A DNA stretch of 64,000 bases from Sterolibacterium denitrificans (GTDB taxonomy: Bacteria > Pseudomonadota > Gammaproteobacteria > Burkholderiales > Rhodocyclaceae), in assembly GCF_900174485.1 (NCBI RefSeq), contig NZ_LT837803.1, forward strand, positions 868,001 through 932,000, in the 5' to 3' direction. Shown here one piece after another: positions 7,150 to 15,601 of the stretch. The position numbers were made by a program, and so were the translations under genes. Each line of letters begins with the position of its first letter. The stretch's first letter is position 1. Under the pieces are notes generated by a model. That model was not told where the DNA came from, did not search any database, and saw only the letters and a list, made by a program, of their open reading frames with translations.

Positions 7150-8088
7150 TCAATGTCCAATGACGAACTCGCAGATATCCGCAATCGTATCTTCGAGCGC
7201 TCGCTTCGAAAAACCATTCAAATACTCGGAGAGGGCCGTGACATCCATGCCAAAGTTTCGCGAGTGCAGGGGTGAGGCCTCAACGTCGTATCGCAAGGGC
7301 TTGTTGTATTTCATTTCGCAGAATTCGCTCACTACAGCGATCAGTTCCTTGCCCGTCATGTGACTGCCAAGACCAATGTTCAGGACTTTTGGCCAGGTTT
7401 TGGGTGGACGAGCCAGAATACAGGTGATAACAGATGCAGCATCTCTGACGTCCATGAAGTCGAACTGTTGCGCGAGAAACTGCTGACTGAGCGAAATTTT
7501 CCTTCCTTGGAGCGCAGCATGGACCAGCGCGTGTACCCATTCACCCTGATTCATTCGGAAGCCGCTGCCGGGCCCGATCAGTTTGGGCAGACGCAAAGAA
7601 ATTCCCGTTAGGTCAGACAGACTTTCCGAGACGGTTTTGACCAACTGTTCTCCAGCCAACTTGCCCCACCCATGAGCCGTTACTGGCGCCAGCGGCGAGC
7701 TTTCATGCCAGACAGGCCTGGTCACGCCATAGACCGCCTGTGACGATGCGTAGATGAATCCCCGCACTCCCGCGTTGGCGGCCTTGATCAACAGCAACTG
7801 CAAATCCGTCACTGACGATGCCAACTGTGGATCGTCGGGCTTGACCCTTGGCACGCCCAGATGGCAAACAATGTCTACATCACCGAAGTCAAAGCTTCCA
7901 TGTAGAAGTTCGGCAAATGAAAGGAATTCAACGGATGGGACGGATGGGGCGCTACTCGTCACCTTATGCCGATGAAATGTGGCCGTAATGCGATCAAAGC
8001 CCGACGTGCGCTTCGTACGCCTGAGTTCATCAAGCACAGCATGACCGAGATAACCTGTGGCGCCGGTTAGAACGAGATGACCTGCCAT
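7150..8088 (-). CDS. Extended SDR NAD(P)-dependent epimerase/dehydratase-like protein with His at the catalytic Tyr position
   Basis: The 312-residue protein has the nucleotide-binding motif LTGATGYLG (residues 7-15) and the SDR serine region YASSQAVYG (113-121). The YxxxK motif reads HGWGK (139-143), so Lys143 is kept but the catalytic Tyr is His. The codon is CAT, one base from TAT. Loss of Tyr normally abolishes classical SDR oxidoreduction, so it may be inactive, use another base, or carry a sequencing error. Its start overlaps the stop of the ANL/ATP-grasp gene (tgATG), so the two are coupled. Confidence 0.8.
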   Translation of the reverse strand: MAGHLVLTGATGYLGHAVLDELRRTKRTSGFDRITATFHRHKVTSSAPSVPSVEFLSFAELLHGSFDFGDVDIVCHLGVPRVKPDDPQLASSVTDLQLLLIKAANAGVRGFIYASSQAVYGVTRPVWHESSPLAPVTAHGWGKLAGEQLVKTVSESLSDLTGISLRLPKLIGPGSGFRMNQGEWVHALVHAALQGRKISLSQQFLAQQFDFMDVRDAASVITCILARPPKTWPKVLNIGLGSHMTGKELIAVVSEFCEMKYNKPLRYDVEASPLHSRNFGMDVTALSEYLNGFSKRALEDTIADICEFVIGH

Positions 8089-11000
8089 CAGTTTGTCCCT
8101 CCAGATCCGGCAGAAATTTCAATGGCATGATCGCCGTGCGGTGGCGTGAAAACTCTTCCTGCCAACCGATCGATCCATCCTGGCGTGTGAGAAGAGGGGG
8201 CCAACAGGACCAAAGCCTGTACATCCTGGCGCATCAGCAAGGCTCTAACTTTGGTCTCAATGCTGTTGGACGCGATGACACAGGGATGTCCCTTGGAGTC
8301 CAGCGTTCTGTGTTCGTCGACCAGATACGCGTCGACCCCTGCGGCCCGCAATTCCTCGTAGTGCGTCTTTCCCTTGAGCCAGGCATCTTTACCACCTGCA
8401 TACACGTGGATCGGTATCTGCCCGCGGTTCTTGAGAAGCCGCGAAAGGTATTCACCGATGTAGCGCCGCGAAATCTCGCCGCCACCTAGCAGTGGCGCGT
8501 AATTGACTTCATTGATGACCGCGCCGTTGGCATGCCATGGTTGCTGAATGTTGCGGCTGATCATGTCCACGCCCGCCACTTCCAGCTCCAGGATCTGCGT
8601 GGCGACGATGGCCGCGCTCACGTTGTCGGGGTGAATCGTGTGGGTCACTTCTTCATCCACGCCGCCCCAGGCGGTGGTTTCGATCCGCCGCAGGGCCACG
8701 AACTGGCCAGCCTGAGGAACCGCTTCCGGCTGCCAACCTTGACGACGCAGCATGTGCAGCGCCAACTCATCCAAGGGTCGAATACCAGAGCGTTTCCAGG
8801 GTGGAATCCGTTGCTGAGCCTCGTATTCGGCGGCCACCAAGGCGCGGATGGTGGAGCGTCCATCGGCATACACGCCAATCGGCAGTCGCTTGACCGCATA
8901 AAGCAGCTTGCCCGCCGTGATGAATAGACGGTGGCACACACCCGGTACTTGTTGCTCCACCAGCACCAGTTTGCCGGGCGAGCGTTTATGCGCATCGTTG
9001 AACGCAGCCTCGAGATCCTCGGCCCGGACGTCGACGCTCACGCCTTCACCGCGTTCCAGGTCTGCGGGTTTGACCACCACGGGGTATCCGAAGCGTTCTG
9101 CGGCCTCCCTCGCCTGCTCGAAGGATTTCACCACGGCATGAGTCGGCCCGGGCAGTCCAGCCTGACGCAGCAATTGAGCCGTCAACAGTTTGTTCTGCGT
9201 CCAGTGCATGCCCATGGCGCTGTCCCGGTCCGTCGTGCTGCGATCGATGCGTCGCGCGTGGCGGCCCCAGCCCAATTGGAATGCCCCATTCGGCAATGGC
9301 AGGTAAGGTACTCCCAGGCTGTGCGCCACGCGCAGCACTTCAAACGTCGATTTGCCGTTCGGCTGGACTTTCGCAAAGGCGCGCACAACGTCCTTCTCTA
9401 TCGTCTGGAAGAAGCGTTCCCGGTCGGCAGTGGATTCGACGTCTGCCTTGCTGACCCATGCGGCCAATCGGAAAGCAACTTTGAGCACGCCCTCGAACAG
9501 CGGTCGAGCGACCAAGGAGGGATCGGGCACACGGCAGACGGCTTCCCAGTGCTTGCTTTCAGGCGCCGCGCGGCGGCACTGAACAACGTCTATCGGGTCG
9601 AACAGGGGAACACGCAAAACGTGTAACAGGCCCCGTGCCAGGGTGAGTACTTGATGCAGCCAGATCTGACCGTCGTCTGCTGCACTTTGGTCCGTGTCTG
9701 ACAGGTCGACAGGCAACAGTTGGTCGTCCGGTACCTCCAATACCGTCAGCCAGGCATTCAAGGCTCCCGGCTTCCCTCCAGGTGGTCGCCTGAATCCCAA
9801 AGTCAATGTGCCCATAGGGAGCGAGGCATTGCTGCCTGTTCTTGTGGCCGGGGTGGCGGCAGGCTTTCCACTCGTTTCCCACTTGGCGCGCACGATCCCG
9901 GAGACGACTTTGCGTTGGATCTTGCCTTGCTCATTGCGGGGAATACGTTCCACGAAGACCAGATCGTGGAGCGTATGACGACCGATTTGATTGCGCACAT
10001 GCTGCACCAATGTCCGGGCGTCGAGAGACACACCAGCTGCCGCGACCACCAGGGCCACCGGCAAGTCCTGCAATTGCCGATGACGCAAAGGGGTTGCGAA
10101 TGCGTCTGCAACACCGGGAAAGCTGCGCAAGCATTCCTCAATTTCGGCCGGATACACATTCACTCCGCTGACGATCATCATGTCGTCGGTACGACCGCGG
10201 TGTACCAGTTGCCCATCCAGTGTGAAGTGACCAATGTCACCGGGGTAGAACCAATCATCCCGAAATACTTTTTGTGTTGCTTCCGGGTCTCCCAGGTAAG
10301 CCGTAATCGACGCGGCGGACGACACTCTGATGTGGCCGTCAACACCTGGCGCCACGGGTACACCCTCGTCGTCAACGACCTCAAGCCTGACGCCGGGAAA
10401 CGGACGTCCCACGCCGCCTTCGGTCACGAAAACTTCATTCAGGCTGGTGATGGTCGCCGTGTGCGACTCGTTCGAACCCCACAGCACGTGAAGCTTGGGC
10501 GTCAGCCGTTGGCGAATCTGCTCGCGCAAACGCATTGGCACCACCGACCCACCCACCATCAGGGCTCGCAATCGTCCGTAGTGCAGGTCATGGTCGGCGG
10601 GCAGTGAGCGCAAGAGCAGCTCGACGTGGGAGACCGTGCCGTAAATGGCTGTCACCTCGCCGGCAGCCACCTCTTTGCGGTGATCAACGCGCCCTGGCAC
10701 ATCCAGAAAAATCGCGGCGCCCATTGCCAGCGCTTCCAGGCAGCGTTGTTTGGCGGCATAGAAGTGCATGCTGACCAAGGACAGCAAGATATCCTCATCA
10801 CCATAGGGAAGCCACTGGCGACCCAGCGTGGCGCGGTGCCATTGCGCACGATGCGTTACCGGCATGATCTTCGGCTGCCCGGTTGATCCAGAACCACTCA
10901 CGAGAATCCATGGACGATCAGCGTCCAGAGCCGGGGCTGCCAGCGCGTTGGGCAAGGCATGCGCCTTCACCTCAGCCCATGACACGGTGCTCAGGTGTGG

Positions 11001-11342
11001 GCCAGCCGTCGACATCCGGTGTTCGCCATCCACCAGCACCCGCGTGCACTGCGTCAGGTTCAGCAGACGGATCATTTGCGCATCCGCCATCGACCGGGGA
11101 ATACTGAGTACCGTTGCCCCACGGTGAGCGAGGGCCAAGGTTGCACACCAGTGGTCCAGCGGATCTGCCAATGCAATCGCCATCACATCGCCGGCGGCGA
11201 TACCGGCGGCTTCCAAACCAGCGCTGGCCTGCAGGACACGCTGAGCGAACTGCTCGTACGTAAAGTCATCGCCCGCATACCTGATTGCCAGCGCATCCGG
11301 TTGCTTTTGCGCCTGATGCAAGAGTAAATGCGCGATGTTCAT
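8088..11342 (-). CDS. Fusion protein: ANL-superfamily adenylating enzyme plus cyanophycin-synthetase-like ATP-grasp ligase
   Basis: The 1084 residues hold two ligases. Residues 1-480 are a complete ANL adenylation domain: the ATP loop ILVSGSGSTGQPK (146-158), GSNES (289-293), YPGDIG (366-371), the hinge region RGRTDDMMIVSGVNVYPAE (382-400) and catalytic Lys474. Residues 510-650 are a less conserved domain in the position of the CphA N domain. Residues 660-970 resemble the CphA ATP-grasp half: FQLGWGRHARRI (688-699), Lys758 (VVVKPAD), Asp926 and E945/N947 (INEVNYAP). The C-terminal 110 residues are unassigned. No phosphopantetheine attachment motif (GxDS) is visible, so it is not NRPS-like with its own carrier. 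I infer activation of a carboxylic acid and ATP-dependent amide formation, substrates unknown. A GGAGG site precedes ATG. Confidence 0.8.
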   Translation of the reverse strand: MNIAHLLLHQAQKQPDALAIRYAGDDFTYEQFAQRVLQASAGLEAAGIAAGDVMAIALADPLDHWCATLALAHRGATVLSIPRSMADAQMIRLLNLTQCTRVLVDGEHRMSTAGPHLSTVSWAEVKAHALPNALAAPALDADRPWILVSGSGSTGQPKIMPVTHRAQWHRATLGRQWLPYGDEDILLSLVSMHFYAAKQRCLEALAMGAAIFLDVPGRVDHRKEVAAGEVTAIYGTVSHVELLLRSLPADHDLHYGRLRALMVGGSVVPMRLREQIRQRLTPKLHVLWGSNESHTATITSLNEVFVTEGGVGRPFPGVRLEVVDDEGVPVAPGVDGHIRVSSAASITAYLGDPEATQKVFRDDWFYPGDIGHFTLDGQLVHRGRTDDMMIVSGVNVYPAEIEECLRSFPGVADAFATPLRHRQLQDLPVALVVAAAGVSLDARTLVQHVRNQIGRHTLHDLVFVERIPRNEQGKIQRKVVSGIVRAKWETSGKPAATPATRTGSNASLPMGTLTLGFRRPPGGKPGALNAWLTVLEVPDDQLLPVDLSDTDQSAADDGQIWLHQVLTLARGLLHVLRVPLFDPIDVVQCRRAAPESKHWEAVCRVPDPSLVARPLFEGVLKVAFRLAAWVSKADVESTADRERFFQTIEKDVVRAFAKVQPNGKSTFEVLRVAHSLGVPYLPLPNGAFQLGWGRHARRIDRSTTDRDSAMGMHWTQNKLLTAQLLRQAGLPGPTHAVVKSFEQAREAAERFGYPVVVKPADLERGEGVSVDVRAEDLEAAFNDAHKRSPGKLVLVEQQVPGVCHRLFITAGKLLYAVKRLPIGVYADGRSTIRALVAAEYEAQQRIPPWKRSGIRPLDELALHMLRRQGWQPEAVPQAGQFVALRRIETTAWGGVDEEVTHTIHPDNVSAAIVATQILELEVAGVDMISRNIQQPWHANGAVINEVNYAPLLGGGEISRRYIGEYLSRLLKNRGQIPIHVYAGGKDAWLKGKTHYEELRAAGVDAYLVDEHRTLDSKGHPCVIASNSIETKVRALLMRQDVQALVLLAPSSHTPGWIDRLAGRVFTPPHGDHAIEISAGSGGTN

Positions 11343-11404
11343 GTGGCGGCCTCCGATACCGATACTCTTTGCCGCAGCCAGTCAACAAACTGGTCTTTAC
11401 GCAT
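11339..11404 (-). CDS. 21-codon ORF between argJ and the ANL/ATP-grasp gene
   Basis: Starting 18 bases after the argJ stop, the minus strand reads MRKDQFVDWLRQRVSVSEAAT and then TGA, which overlaps the ATG of the large gene (ATGA). The sequence is charged and gene-like in codon use. It may be a leader coupling translation into the large gene, or the truncated N terminus of whatever once followed argJ. I cannot name a family. Confidence 0.3.
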   Translation of the reverse strand: MRKDQFVDWLRQRVSVSEAAT

Positions 11405-11422
11405 TTGCAATGCCAACCCAGA

Positions 11423-12670
11423 TCAACTGCGATAGTCGGCGTTGATCTTCACGTAGTCGTAGGAGAAATCGCAGGTCCACACCTTGGCCTGAGCCTGGCC
11501 GCGGGCCAGGTCGATGCGCATGACGATTTCCGCCGGCGCCATTTCGCGCGCGCCGTCGGCTTCCCGGTAGCTGGCGGCGGGGCCGCCGTTTTCCGCGACC
11601 AGGGTCTCGCCCAGCCAGAGCTTCACTTTCGTCACGTCGAGATCGCCGAGCGTGGCGTGCGCCTGGGCGGCGTTGCCGATGGCGGCGAGGATGCGGCCGA
11701 GGTTGGGGTCGGACGCGAAGAAAGCGGTTTTCACCAGCGGCGAGTGGGCGATGGCATAGCCGACGGCCTTGCATTCGGCATGGTCGCGGCCGCCGGCGAC
11801 GGCGATCTCGATGAACTTGGTGGCGCCTTCGCCGTCGCGCACGATGGCCTGGGCGAGTTCGGCGGCGACGGCAGTCACCGCATCGCGCAGCGCGGCGTAG
11901 TCCGCCGAGCCGGCATCGGCGATCTCGGCGTTGCCGGCCGCGCCCGTGGCGATCAGCACGAAGGAATCGTTGGTCGAGGTGTCGCCATCGACGCTGATGC
12001 AGTTGAAGGAGGCGTCGGCCGCTTCCTTCACCAGGCGTTCCAGCAGCGGTTGCGCAATGGCGGCGTCGCTGGCGATGAAGCCGAGCATGGTCGCCATGTT
12101 CGGCTTGATCATGCCCGCGCCCTTCGAGATGCCGGTGACATTGATCGTCTTGCCGCCGATGGCGACTTGCCGCGATGCGGCCTTGGCGACGGTGTCGGTG
12201 GTCATGATGGCGTGCGCGGCGTCGTGCCATGCCTGGGCATCGCCGCGCAGCGCGGCCTGGCATTTGGGCAGGCCGGCGGCGAGGCGTTCGGCGGGCAACG
12301 GCTCCATGATCACGCCGGTGGAGAAAGGCAGCACCTGGTTTGCCGCGCAGCCGAGTAGTTGCGCCGCCGCTTCGCAAGTGGCGTGCGCTGCCTGGATCCC
12401 CGGCTCGCCGGTGCCGGCGTTGGCAATGCCGGTGTTGATGACCAGCGCGCGAATCTCGCCGCCGGCCAGGTGCTGCTTGCAGATTCGCACCGGCGCGGCG
12501 CAGAAGCGGTTCTGCGTGAATACGCCGGCGATGCGGCTGCCCGGCGCTAGTTCGATCAGCGTCAGGTCGCGCCGGTTGGCTTTGCGGATGCCGGCTTCGG
12601 TGCAGCCGAGGCGGACGCCGGCAACGGGATGGAGCCGGTCGGCGGGGGGCGTGGCGTAATTCACGGGCAT
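11423..12670 (-). CDS. argJ: Bifunctional glutamate N-acetyltransferase / ornithine acetyltransferase
   Basis: ArgJ transfers acetyl from N-acetylornithine to glutamate and can also use acetyl-CoA, making the arginine pathway cyclic. The 415-residue proenzyme self-cleaves at the conserved ATML motif (Thr194 in [13 protein letters not shown]), giving alpha and beta chains. The C terminus ends NADYRS as in many homologues. The frame is open farther upstream, but ATG 12670 gives the family N terminus ([22 protein letters not shown]) and has AGGA about 10 bases upstream. It follows glnE on the same strand with a 59-base gap. Confidence 0.95.
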   Translation of the reverse strand: MPVNYATPPADRLHPVAGVRLGCTEAGIRKANRRDLTLIELAPGSRIAGVFTQNRFCAAPVRICKQHLAGGEIRALVINTGIANAGTGEPGIQAAHATCEAAAQLLGCAANQVLPFSTGVIMEPLPAERLAAGLPKCQAALRGDAQAWHDAAHAIMTTDTVAKAASRQVAIGGKTINVTGISKGAGMIKPNMATMLGFIASDAAIAQPLLERLVKEAADASFNCISVDGDTSTNDSFVLIATGAAGNAEIADAGSADYAALRDAVTAVAAELAQAIVRDGEGATKFIEIAVAGGRDHAECKAVGYAIAHSPLVKTAFFASDPNLGRILAAIGNAAQAHATLGDLDVTKVKLWLGETLVAENGGPAASYREADGAREMAPAEIVMRIDLARGQAQAKVWTCDFSYDYVKINADYRS

Positions 12671-12729
12671 GATGCGCTGTTCCTGGATGAATGGATGAGA
12701 GAAAGGTGGGAGAGCGGACGAGTGAAGGA

Positions 12730-15480
12730 TTATTCGCTGCCGAAAACCTGCAGCCATAGCGCGCGTACGGCGCTGATGTGGGCGGCAATGTTGTCCGGGG
12801 CGACTCGGGCCTTGGCGTTGTTGAGGCGGGCGCCGTGCTGCAGGCGGCGGTAATCGCGATAGGCGTTGCGCACGGCTTCGGCGAGTTCGGGCGGGATCAG
12901 GCCGAGTTCGCCGGCGATTTTCAGCAGGGCGATGTTGCCCAGATTGCCGGTGAGTTGCGGATGGTCGTGGGCGTAGCCGAGCACCAGGTACTGGACGATG
13001 AATTCGACATCGACCAGGCCGCCGCGATCGTGCTTGAGGTCGAACGTGGTCGCGGCCTGGGCGGCCGGGGTGGCGTGAGCGGCGTGCATTTTATGGCGCA
13101 TGCCCGATACTTCGCGGCGCAGGGCGGCGCGGTCGCGCGGCTGGCGCAGAATTTCGTCGCGGATGTTCTCGAAGGCCGCGCCGATTTTTCGGTCGCCGGC
13201 GGAAAAGCGCGCGCGCGTCAGTGCCTGGTGCTCCCACACCCAGGCCGATTCGAGCTGGTACTGGCGCAAGGCGTCGAGCGAGACCACGGTGAGCCCGGAT
13301 TCGCCATTCGGCCGCAGGCGCAGGTCGATGTCGAACAGGCTGCCGGCGGTCGTCTGGCTGGAGAGCCAGGTGTTGAGGCGGGTGGCCAGGCGAGCGTAGT
13401 TTTCTCCCGCGGCTGGATCGGGATCGTCCATGACGAAAATCAGGTCGAGATCGGAGGCATAGCCCAGTTCCTTGCCGCCCAGCTTGCCGTAGCTGATGAT
13501 GGCAAAACGCGGGGTGTCGACATGCCGCCTGGCGATCTTGCGCCAAGCGTATTTGAGCGCGAGCTCGAGCATCAGGTCGGCCAGGGCGGAGAGGTGATCG
13601 GCGAGTTTTTCCACCGTCAGCACGCCGTCGATGTCCTGTACCAGCAGCCGGAACACCTGGCTGTGATGCGCCTCGCGCAGGAGGTTCATCTGCTGTTCGG
13701 TATCCGGCTCGGCGGCTTCCAGCGACAGCTCCAGCGATTGGCGAAATGCCTGCCAGTCGGGCGCGATATCGAGAATGCTCGGGTCGAGCAATTCGTCCAG
13801 CAGGATCGGGTGGGTCTTCAGGTATTCCGCCGCCCACAGCGAGGCGGCGGCAAGCTGGGCCAGCTTTTGCAGCGTCAGCGGGTATTGCAGCAGCAGCGAC
13901 AGATAGGCCGGCCGGCGGCTGACGGCTTCGAGCAGGTCGAGCACGCGGAACAGCGCCGCATCCGGCCGGGTGGTTGCCGCGCAGGTTTCGATGACGTGCG
14001 GCATCAGGGCATCGAAGCGCTTGCGCGCCGGACTGGGCATCTGCTGATAGCGATTGCCGGCATGCAGCGCGGCGAGTCGGACGGCCACGCCGGCGCCATC
14101 GTGATAGCCCTGCGCCACCAGGCGTTCAGCCGTGCGATGGTTGCCGTCCGGCTGCGCATCCGCCAGGTCGCCGTGCCAGGGACCGTCATCCGTTTCGCGA
14201 TTGCGGCCGAGGTGCGGATCGGCAAACACGGCGTCGAAATGCCGCGACACGATGGCGCGGTGGCCGTCGAGTTCGGCCAGCAGCGCCGCGTAGTCGGCAT
14301 GGCCCATGGCGGCGGCAATCAGCGCCTGGTCGGCGGGCGGGTCGGGGAGCTCGTGGGTCTGCGCGTCGTCGAGATATTGCAGGCGGTGTTCGAGGCGGCG
14401 CAGAAAGCCATAGGCGGCGGCCAGTTCATCGGCCGATGCCTGGCTCAGTTGGCGGCGTTCGGCGAGCAGCGGCAGCACCTGCAGGGTCGGCCGGATGCGC
14501 AGGCGCTCATCGCGGCCGCCGCGGATCAGTTGAAAGGCCTGGGCGATGAATTCGATTTCGCGGATGCCGCCGGGGCCGAGCTTGATGTTGTCGGCCATGT
14601 CCTTGCGCGCGACTTCGCGACGGATTTGCACGTGCAATTCGCGCATCGCCTCGATGCTGCCGAAGTCGAGATACTTGCGGAACACGAAGGGCCGGCGCAG
14701 ATCCTCGAGGGCGCTCATCCAGGCCGGCCAGTGCGGCGATTCGCCGGCGGTCGGCAGCGCCCGCGCCTTGATCCAGGCGTAGCGCTCCCACTCGCGGCCC
14801 TGGGTGATGAAATAGTTTTCCAGCATGTCGAAGCAGCAGACCAGCGGACCGGAATCGCCATTCGGCCGCAGGCGCATGTCGACGCGAAAGACCTGGCCAT
14901 CTTCGGTGATTTCGCCGATGGCGCCGATCAGCCCGCGGCCGAGGCGGGTGAAGAACTCGAAGTTGTCGAGGTGCTTGCCGTTGCTGCCCGTGCCATCGGT
15001 CTGGCCGTTTTCCGGGTAGAGGAAAATCAGGTCGATGTCGGAAGAGACGTTCAATTCGCGTCCGCCCAGCTTGCCCATGCCGATGACGATGAGCTGCTGC
15101 GGCTCCCCCGCTTCGCTCCGCGGCTGGCCGTAGCGGGCGACGAGTGCCTGCATGAGCACGCGCTGGGCCGTCGCCAGGGCGGTTTCGGCAATCAGCGTCA
15201 TGCTTTCGGTGACTTCGCCCAGGCTGGCCAGACCCGCCAGATCGCGGGCGGCGAGGCGGGCGTAGGCGCGCTGCTTGAAGTGGCGCAGGGCCGGCTTCAG
15301 GCTGTCCTCATCGAGCGTTGCCGGCAGGAAGCCGAGCAGGCCGGCGCTGTCGAGCGGCGCGCTCAGTTGGCTGTCGATTTCATCGACCAGCGCGGGGCGG
15401 GCGGCCAGCAGGCGTGCCAGGGCGCGCGACCAGGGCAGTATCCTGTGCAGGATGTCGGCGGGCGTCGGAGTGCTTGGCAT
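12730..15480 (-). CDS. glnE: Bifunctional glutamine synthetase adenylyltransferase/deadenylase
   Basis: GlnE adds AMP to, or removes it from, glutamine synthetase in response to PII and glutamine. The 916 residues carry two nucleotidyltransferase domains. The N-terminal (deadenylylation) one shows [20 protein letters not shown] near residues 134-153. The C-terminal (adenylylation) one shows [20 protein letters not shown]. Both metal-binding DxD pairs are intact. Length is normal for the family. It is divergent from yhdP, with the promoters in the 121-base gap. Confidence 0.95.
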   Translation of the reverse strand: MPSTPTPADILHRILPWSRALARLLAARPALVDEIDSQLSAPLDSAGLLGFLPATLDEDSLKPALRHFKQRAYARLAARDLAGLASLGEVTESMTLIAETALATAQRVLMQALVARYGQPRSEAGEPQQLIVIGMGKLGGRELNVSSDIDLIFLYPENGQTDGTGSNGKHLDNFEFFTRLGRGLIGAIGEITEDGQVFRVDMRLRPNGDSGPLVCCFDMLENYFITQGREWERYAWIKARALPTAGESPHWPAWMSALEDLRRPFVFRKYLDFGSIEAMRELHVQIRREVARKDMADNIKLGPGGIREIEFIAQAFQLIRGGRDERLRIRPTLQVLPLLAERRQLSQASADELAAAYGFLRRLEHRLQYLDDAQTHELPDPPADQALIAAAMGHADYAALLAELDGHRAIVSRHFDAVFADPHLGRNRETDDGPWHGDLADAQPDGNHRTAERLVAQGYHDGAGVAVRLAALHAGNRYQQMPSPARKRFDALMPHVIETCAATTRPDAALFRVLDLLEAVSRRPAYLSLLLQYPLTLQKLAQLAAASLWAAEYLKTHPILLDELLDPSILDIAPDWQAFRQSLELSLEAAEPDTEQQMNLLREAHHSQVFRLLVQDIDGVLTVEKLADHLSALADLMLELALKYAWRKIARRHVDTPRFAIISYGKLGGKELGYASDLDLIFVMDDPDPAAGENYARLATRLNTWLSSQTTAGSLFDIDLRLRPNGESGLTVVSLDALRQYQLESAWVWEHQALTRARFSAGDRKIGAAFENIRDEILRQPRDRAALRREVSGMRHKMHAAHATPAAQAATTFDLKHDRGGLVDVEFIVQYLVLGYAHDHPQLTGNLGNIALLKIAGELGLIPPELAEAVRNAYRDYRRLQHGARLNNAKARVAPDNIAAHISAVRALWLQVFGSE

Positions 15481-15601
15481 TCAGGTAAAATCGGCAGCTT
15501 CGGAGCATCGAAGGTCAAGCCGCCATTCTAGTGCCCGGCCAGGGCCTTGGGGCGGCCGGCGTGGCGGCCGCGATCATGCGCCGGCAGCCCGCCGTCACCA
15601 G

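Noticed and set aside
10455-10480. tRNA-like T-loop text (gttcgaacccc)
   Set aside because: It lies inside the ANL coding sequence (GSNES motif) and no cloverleaf can be drawn.
12685-12700. ggatgaat/ggatgaga repeat in the glnE-argJ gap as a heptamer tract
   Set aside because: The period is 8, not 7, and only two units are present.
12778-15531. 917-codon open frame on the plus strand opposite glnE
   Set aside because: It mirrors glnE, has Gly/Val/Gln/Arg-rich low-complexity composition and no domain; it results from GC-rich codon use.
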